This document shows, piece after piece, positions 13,358-17,068 of a stretch of DNA of 17,068 bases; position 1 is the first letter of the stretch; each line of letters starts with the position of its first letter. The stretch is from Thermomicrobiales bacterium (GTDB lineage: Bacteria > Chloroflexota > Chloroflexia > Thermomicrobiales > UBA6265), in contig JAUJLY010000017.1 of assembly GCA_030447145.1 (NCBI GenBank), positions 1 to 17,068 of the forward strand, read 5' to 3'. A program made the position numbers and the translations under genes. The notes under the pieces were generated by a model. The model searched no databases, was not told the DNA's origin, and saw only the letters and a list, made by a program, of their open reading frames with translations.

Positions 13358-14770
13358 ATGCGTCGTCCGGTCCAAGCTTGGGAGGCCACCATTAGTACTA
13401 CCATAGGACTCGTTGCCGTCATTCTCCTCGTTCTAGCGAACGGCTTTTTCGTCGCAACTGAGTTCGCGCTTGTTTCCGTTCGTCGTACCCGTATCCAGCA
13501 GCTTGTCTCCGAGGGAGAGCGACGTGCGACCAGTGTGCTGGACCGGCTCAACCATCTCGACACCTACATTGCCGCGACCCAGCTCGGTATCACCATCTCC
13601 AGCCTCGCGCTTGGCTGGATCGGCGAGCCTGCCGTCGCCACGCTCATGCACCCGGTGATCGAGATGGTGCCCTTCGAGATCGGCAGCCGCACCACCCATG
13701 CAATCTCCTTCATCCTGGCATTCTCGCTGGTCACCGCACTCCACATCGTGATCGGTGAGCTTGCGCCGAAAAGCCTGGCGCTGCAGCGACCGGACCAAAC
13801 CTCGCTGGTGGTGGCTGGCCCAATCCACACCTTCTTCGTTATCTTCCGCCCGTTCATCTTCAGCCTGAACTGGATCGGAAACCAGATGGTCAAGCTCATC
13901 GGCATCCAGCCGGCCTCCGGGCACGAGCTGGTGCAGTCCGCCGAGGAGCTGATGCTCTCGATCGACGCGAGCCGCGAGGCTGGCCTCGTCAACCAGACCG
14001 CGCACGACATTGTCGGTCGTGCCTTCGTCTTCACGGACATGCAGGCACGTCACGTGATGGTGCCGCGGACTGAGGTCACCGCCATCCCACTTGAGGCAAC
14101 GCTGGAGGACGTGATCAACATCACCGCGGAGTTCGCCTTCACTCGCCTTCCTGTGTACGACGGGGACACGGACAATATCGTTGGTATCATCAAGACCAAA
14201 CGCCTCCTCCCGCTCTTCCTGCAGAAGCTCCGGGATCGCCAGGATGCGCTTCATAGCGGTGAGACAGCCGACCCGGAAATTCCCTTTGATGTCCGGGAGT
14301 ACATGTTCGAGCCAACCGTCGTACCGGAGACCCTTGCAGCGACCGAGGTGCTGACACTGATGCGCGAGAAGCATGTCCAGATCGCGGTCGTCATCGACGA
14401 GTACGGAGGTACCGCCGGCATCGTTACGCTGAAGTATATCGTCACCCAGCTTGTGGGACGGGTGCAGGACGAAGAGGACACATCGGGAGAGTTCGGCCCG
14501 GACACCAACGGCGTGCTCTATCTCGATGGACTGATGAACCTCACCGAGCTCCGCGAGGAGCACATGATCGACCTCCAGAACGAGGACTATGATGTCGAGA
14601 CGCTGGGTGGATACGTCTTCTCCTCGCTGGGTCGCCCCGGCAAGGTCGGTGACGAGGTCACCTCTGTCGCTGGTGTCACCTTCCGCGTCGAGGAGATGGA
14701 CGGGCTCCGCATCTCTCGTGTCAGCGTCCAGCCCGCAACAGCACACCGGACGGTGCACGCTCCCGCATAG
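13358..14770 (+). CDS. CNNM/CorC (HlyC) family membrane protein
   Basis: About 470 residues from the ATG at 13358. Domains in order: a DUF21/CNNM membrane domain with three to four helices (about 14-185) carrying the family segment FFVATEFALVSVRRTRI and the motif ELAPKSLALQRP; a pair of CBS domains (about 215-375) with VMVPRTEV and AVVIDEYGGTAGIVTL; and a C-terminal CorC/HlyC domain (about 390-465) with GGYVFSSLGRPGKVGD. The family is linked to magnesium and cobalt transport or efflux, with CBS domains sensing nucleotides; older names call it haemolysin-like. The true start is uncertain. The only good ribosome binding site (GGGAGG at 13380-13385) sits 5 bases before an ATT at 13391, which would give 459 residues beginning where relatives usually do. 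An open frame extends upstream to 13253. Confidence 0.93.
   Translation: MRRPVQAWEATISTTIGLVAVILLVLANGFFVATEFALVSVRRTRIQQLVSEGERRATSVLDRLNHLDTYIAATQLGITISSLALGWIGEPAVATLMHPVIEMVPFEIGSRTTHAISFILAFSLVTALHIVIGELAPKSLALQRPDQTSLVVAGPIHTFFVIFRPFIFSLNWIGNQMVKLIGIQPASGHELVQSAEELMLSIDASREAGLVNQTAHDIVGRAFVFTDMQARHVMVPRTEVTAIPLEATLEDVINITAEFAFTRLPVYDGDTDNIVGIIKTKRLLPLFLQKLRDRQDALHSGETADPEIPFDVREYMFEPTVVPETLAATEVLTLMREKHVQIAVVIDEYGGTAGIVTLKYIVTQLVGRVQDEEDTSGEFGPDTNGVLYLDGLMNLTELREEHMIDLQNEDYDVETLGGYVFSSLGRPGKVGDEVTSVAGVTFRVEEMDGLRISRVSVQPATAHRTVHAPA
13380..13393 (+). promoter_or_regulatory. Strong ribosome binding site before an ATT codon
   Basis: GGGAGG at 13380-13385, five bases, then ATT at 13391-13393, in frame with the CNNM/CorC protein. 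None of the in-frame ATG codons upstream (13316, 13340, 13358) has a comparable site. The placement suggests initiation at AUU, or that an ATG here was lost. Confidence 0.5.
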
Positions 14771-14848
14771 CTCGACACTCCGGGAGATAGATTGAAGACA
14801 GAGACGTCGCCCTGGTGCATAGCGACGCTCAGGAAGGACCAGTGGATC

Positions 14849-15421
14849 ATGAACTCCGCCACCACCGCGCGCAAGCGCGATCGTCTCACTCCGGCGGAGT
14901 TCACCCTGCTTGGAATGATCTCGCTGGCACCGGAAGATGGACATATTCACGGGTACGACCTGAACCGTCGGATGACAGAGGGGGCGATCGGCGCAATCAT
15001 CCGGCTTGAATCCGGGATGCTCTATCACTACCTGAAGAGGCTGACACAACGCGGGTTGATCACCTCCACCACCGAGCACCAGGAGGGCCGCCCGACCCGT
15101 CACCTTCATGCCCTGACAGAAACAGGCCGCGCAACCCTCGGTGCATGGCTCGATACACCGGTGCAGGCGACGAGAGAAATGCGGCTGGAGTTCCTGCTCA
15201 AGCTGTGGTTTGCCCGGCATACCGGGCGCGAGGAGGCCAATATCCTGATCCGTAGCCAGCGCGCCGTCATCCAGTCCCTCATCGATTCGCTGGAGCAGCA
15301 GCTCCGGGAAACGCCCGATGAGACAGACGGTGACCATTTCATGCGGACGGTGATCGGGCTTCGCCTCACCCAGAACCGCGCGGTGGCTTCCTGGCTGAAT
15401 GAACTGGAGGCAGCACCGTGA
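14849..15421 (+). CDS. PadR-family transcriptional regulator
   Basis: 190 residues from the ATG at 14849, with AGGAAGGA about 10 bases upstream. An in-frame TTG at 14792 has GGGAG close by and would add 19 atypical residues. The N-terminal winged helix (about 10-95) has the PadR pattern: TPAEFTLLGMISL, GYDLNRRM, ESGMLYHYLKRLTQRGLI, then a wing GRPTRHLHALTETGRATL. The C-terminal half is a long helical dimerisation region rich in Glu, Arg and Leu. PadR proteins usually repress and respond to small molecules or stress. Its stop codon shares a base with the start of the PLP enzyme gene, and it starts 78 bp after the CNNM/CorC gene. It therefore probably controls its own operon, including that enzyme. 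Confidence 0.88.
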   Translation: MNSATTARKRDRLTPAEFTLLGMISLAPEDGHIHGYDLNRRMTEGAIGAIIRLESGMLYHYLKRLTQRGLITSTTEHQEGRPTRHLHALTETGRATLGAWLDTPVQATREMRLEFLLKLWFARHTGREEANILIRSQRAVIQSLIDSLEQQLRETPDETDGDHFMRTVIGLRLTQNRAVASWLNELEAAP

Positions 15422-16557
15422 TGGCCCCGCCACCCAGCGACATGGTCTGGAACACCTTTCCGCGGGTGATCCCGAAATCCCGGGAGGGCGCTTTCCCGCT
15501 TGCTTTCCACCGGCGCCTGCCGGGGTACGAGCCAACACCCATCGTCGAGCTGACCGATCTCGCCGGTGAGATAGGTATCGGCCGGATTACCGCCAAGATC
15601 GAAACCACCCGGCTCGGCTTGCCCGCGTTCAAGATCCTCGGGGCCAGCTGGGCCATCTATCGGGAGCTCTGCCGTCGCCTTCGCGGTATTGAGGAGCGAT
15701 GGGAATCCCTGGACGATCTCCGCCGGCAGATCCTCCCACTCGGTGAGCTGACCTTCGTCGCCGCGACGGACGGCAACCATGGGCGTGCGGTTGCCTACAT
15801 GGCGCGTCAACTCGGTCAAGGGGCCCACATCCTGGTCCCGGCCGGGATGGTCCCGGCGCGGATTGAGGCGATCGAGAGCGAAGGGGCCACGGTCGAGATT
15901 GTCGACGGCACCTACGACGATGCAATCGTGGCATCGGCGGCCCTCTTGGACGAGAGTCACTTGGTCATCTCCGATACTGCCTGGGAGGGCTACCAGGAGG
16001 TCCCTCGGGATGCGATCTCCGGGTACAGCACGATCTTCGCGGAGGTCGCTGAGCAGTTGGGCGATGCGCCGACGCAGCTCTTCATCCAGATGGGTGTTGG
16101 AGCACTCGGGGCCGCGGCCATCCTTGCCTCAAGACCGTGGAAAGCGAAAGTGGTCAGCGTGGAGCCGAAAGACGCGGCTTGCATCCTGGCGTCCATCCGC
16201 GAGAAGGAGCTGACAGAGGTGCCTGGCCCTCACCGATCGATCATGGCGGGGCTGAACTGCGGCATCCCCTCCCCGATCGCCTGGCTGCTGCTCCAAACCG
16301 GTATCGATCTTGCCTTAGCCATCCCGGATGACGCCGCACGCAGCACGATGAGGATGCTCGCCGATGCGGGCGTCGTCGCCGGTGAAACCGGTGCGGCGGG
16401 ACTGGCCGGGCTCATGTCGCTGGCCGCATCTCCCAACTGGCCGGAGATCCGGAAGCGGCTCAAGTTGGACGCATCCAGTCACGTCCTCGTGATCATCACC
16501 GAAGGCGCCACCGACCCCGCCGCATGGGAAGCGATCACCGGCCGAAGACTTCCGTAA
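15421..16557 (+). CDS. dpaL: Diaminopropionate ammonia-lyase-like PLP enzyme
   Basis: 378 residues, close to the roughly 400 of E. coli DpaL. It is a fold-type II pyridoxal-phosphate enzyme. The N-terminal FHRRLPGYEPTPIVEL is typical of diaminopropionate ammonia-lyases. The PLP-binding lysine is K71 in RLGLPAFKILGASWA. ATDGNHGRAVA (about 115-125) supplies the asparagine and an aspartate (D117) that matches the catalytic aspartate of that family. WEGYQEVP and the phosphate-holding GVGALGAAA follow, then GLNCG and ETGAAGLAG. The reaction converts 2,3-diaminopropionate to pyruvate and two ammonia; related enzymes act on threonine or serine, so substrate assignment is likely but not certain. The ATG at 15421 overlaps the PadR stop; a GTG three bases earlier (GGAGG 7 bases before it) is an equally possible start. 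Confidence 0.87.
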   Translation: MAPPPSDMVWNTFPRVIPKSREGAFPLAFHRRLPGYEPTPIVELTDLAGEIGIGRITAKIETTRLGLPAFKILGASWAIYRELCRRLRGIEERWESLDDLRRQILPLGELTFVAATDGNHGRAVAYMARQLGQGAHILVPAGMVPARIEAIESEGATVEIVDGTYDDAIVASAALLDESHLVISDTAWEGYQEVPRDAISGYSTIFAEVAEQLGDAPTQLFIQMGVGALGAAAILASRPWKAKVVSVEPKDAACILASIREKELTEVPGPHRSIMAGLNCGIPSPIAWLLLQTGIDLALAIPDDAARSTMRMLADAGVVAGETGAAGLAGLMSLAASPNWPEIRKRLKLDASSHVLVIITEGATDPAAWEAITGRRLP

Positions 16558-16587
16558 TGTCCCGTTCTACGTTCGATGAAACCCCTG

Positions 16588-16593
16588 TACACT
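16588..16593 (+). promoter_or_regulatory. Possible -10 element before the modA-like gene
   Basis: TACACT lies about 40 bases before the gene in a relatively AT-rich spacer, with no clear -35 box. It is tentative. The 75-bp spacer shows no obvious terminator for the upstream gene. Confidence 0.22.
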
Positions 16594-16632
16594 GGTTGCC
16601 TATTCAATCATTGACTACTCATGGAGAGGCTG

Positions 16633-17049
16633 ATGCCCGGAAGATCTCACCTGTCCCGTCTCGTTCCCATGTTGTTGCTCCTGGCCATGTTGCCCACCCT
16701 GCTTGCGCTCCCGTTTCTCCCACAGGATGTCTCGGCCGAGGTGGTTTGTGACGACGAAGTGGTTTCCCGAGCGACTCCCGCGGTGACCGCTGCACCAGCG
16801 CCTGATGTTGCGTTCCCGGAAGATGGCGGCACACTGACGATCCTGGCGGCTGCATCACTGACTGATGCTTTCGCCGAGATGGAACAGCGGCTGGAGGAGG
16901 CGCATCCGGGCCTGGACATCGTGATCGAGACGGCTGGCTCGCAGACGCTCGTCACGCAGCTGGAGCAGGGAGCTGAGGCGGACGTGCTCGCCACCGCCGA
17001 CACCCGATCGGTGGAGGGGGCGTCCGCGTCCGGTCATCGGCAACCGTAG
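16633..17049 (+). CDS. modA: Molybdate ABC transporter substrate-binding protein, truncated or frameshifted
   Basis: 138 residues as read, against about 250 in complete family members. An N-terminal signal peptide (positive residues, then VPMLLLLAMLPTLLALPF, with a likely cleavage after VSA) and a short linker precede the start of the binding domain. This shows LTILAAASLTDAFAEMEQ, then AGSQTLVTQLEQGAEADVLATAD, whose serines bind the oxyanion in ModA. The frame then departs from the family and stops at 17047-17049. Another frame stays open to the window end and reads VVEPVMP near where family members have a Pro-Val segment, so a one-base slip between about 17005 and 17035 is likely, perhaps in the G-run at 17016-17020. 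I chose the ATG at 16633 because GGAG lies 6 bases upstream; the ATG at 16621 has none. Confidence 0.75.
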   Translation: MPGRSHLSRLVPMLLLLAMLPTLLALPFLPQDVSAEVVCDDEVVSRATPAVTAAPAPDVAFPEDGGTLTILAAASLTDAFAEMEQRLEEAHPGLDIVIETAGSQTLVTQLEQGAEADVLATADTRSVEGASASGHRQP

Positions 17050-17068
17050 TGGAGCCGGTTATGCCATG

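Noticed and set aside
13433..15538. A 701-codon open frame on the minus strand opposite the CNNM/CorC and PadR genes
   Set aside because: It is antisense to two clearly recognisable genes, resembles no family and is Cys/His/Asp-rich as expected of a GC-rich shadow frame.

Overview
This GC-rich window reads as ordinary chromosomal DNA. Protein style (gltX, a SHOCT/ABC module, a diaminopropionate ammonia-lyase-like enzyme, an XPB-like helicase-associated protein) and a dispersed intergenic repeat ending in a TCATTC-GAG motif suggest a Chloroflexota bacterium, perhaps near the Thermomicrobia/Sphaerobacter group. The taxonomy is inference; no rRNA or tRNA was found to settle it.

Layout: 1-367 has no credible gene but holds two hairpins, one a convincing terminator for the minus-strand gene beside it. 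From 368 to 8495 all genes are on the minus strand. In increasing coordinate they are a histidine phosphatase, glutamyl-tRNA synthetase (gltX), a 534-bp gene-free spacer with three repeat copies, a large helicase-associated-domain protein without a helicase core, a small DUF2171/PRC-barrel-like protein, and a three-gene operon (SHOCT membrane protein, ABC ATPase, ABC-2 permease). Divergent from that operon is an OmpR-type response regulator and its sensor kinase (8782-10844, plus strand). A tandem 11-bp repeat lies in the shared promoter region, so the two-component system probably controls itself and the transporter.

Next come two minus-strand genes: a PPi-type phosphofructokinase (11079-12293) and a winged-helix regulator with a degenerate nucleotidyltransferase-like tail (12535-13152). 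Divergent from these is a plus-strand group: a CNNM/CorC-type membrane protein that may start at an AUU codon, a PadR regulator, and a PLP enzyme of the diaminopropionate ammonia-lyase type whose start overlaps the PadR stop. The window ends in a molybdate-binding (ModA) gene whose frame stops early, probably through a frameshift.

Five copies of one intergenic repeat (2861-2913, 2984-3027, 3081-3158, 10886-10987, 12478-12520) all have the same orientation, and each lies downstream of a minus-strand gene. I see no CRISPR array, phage, transposase or defence system. The less ordinary features are the repeat family, long intergenic stem-loops, the non-AUG start candidate, the degenerate regulator and the stand-alone XPB-like protein.
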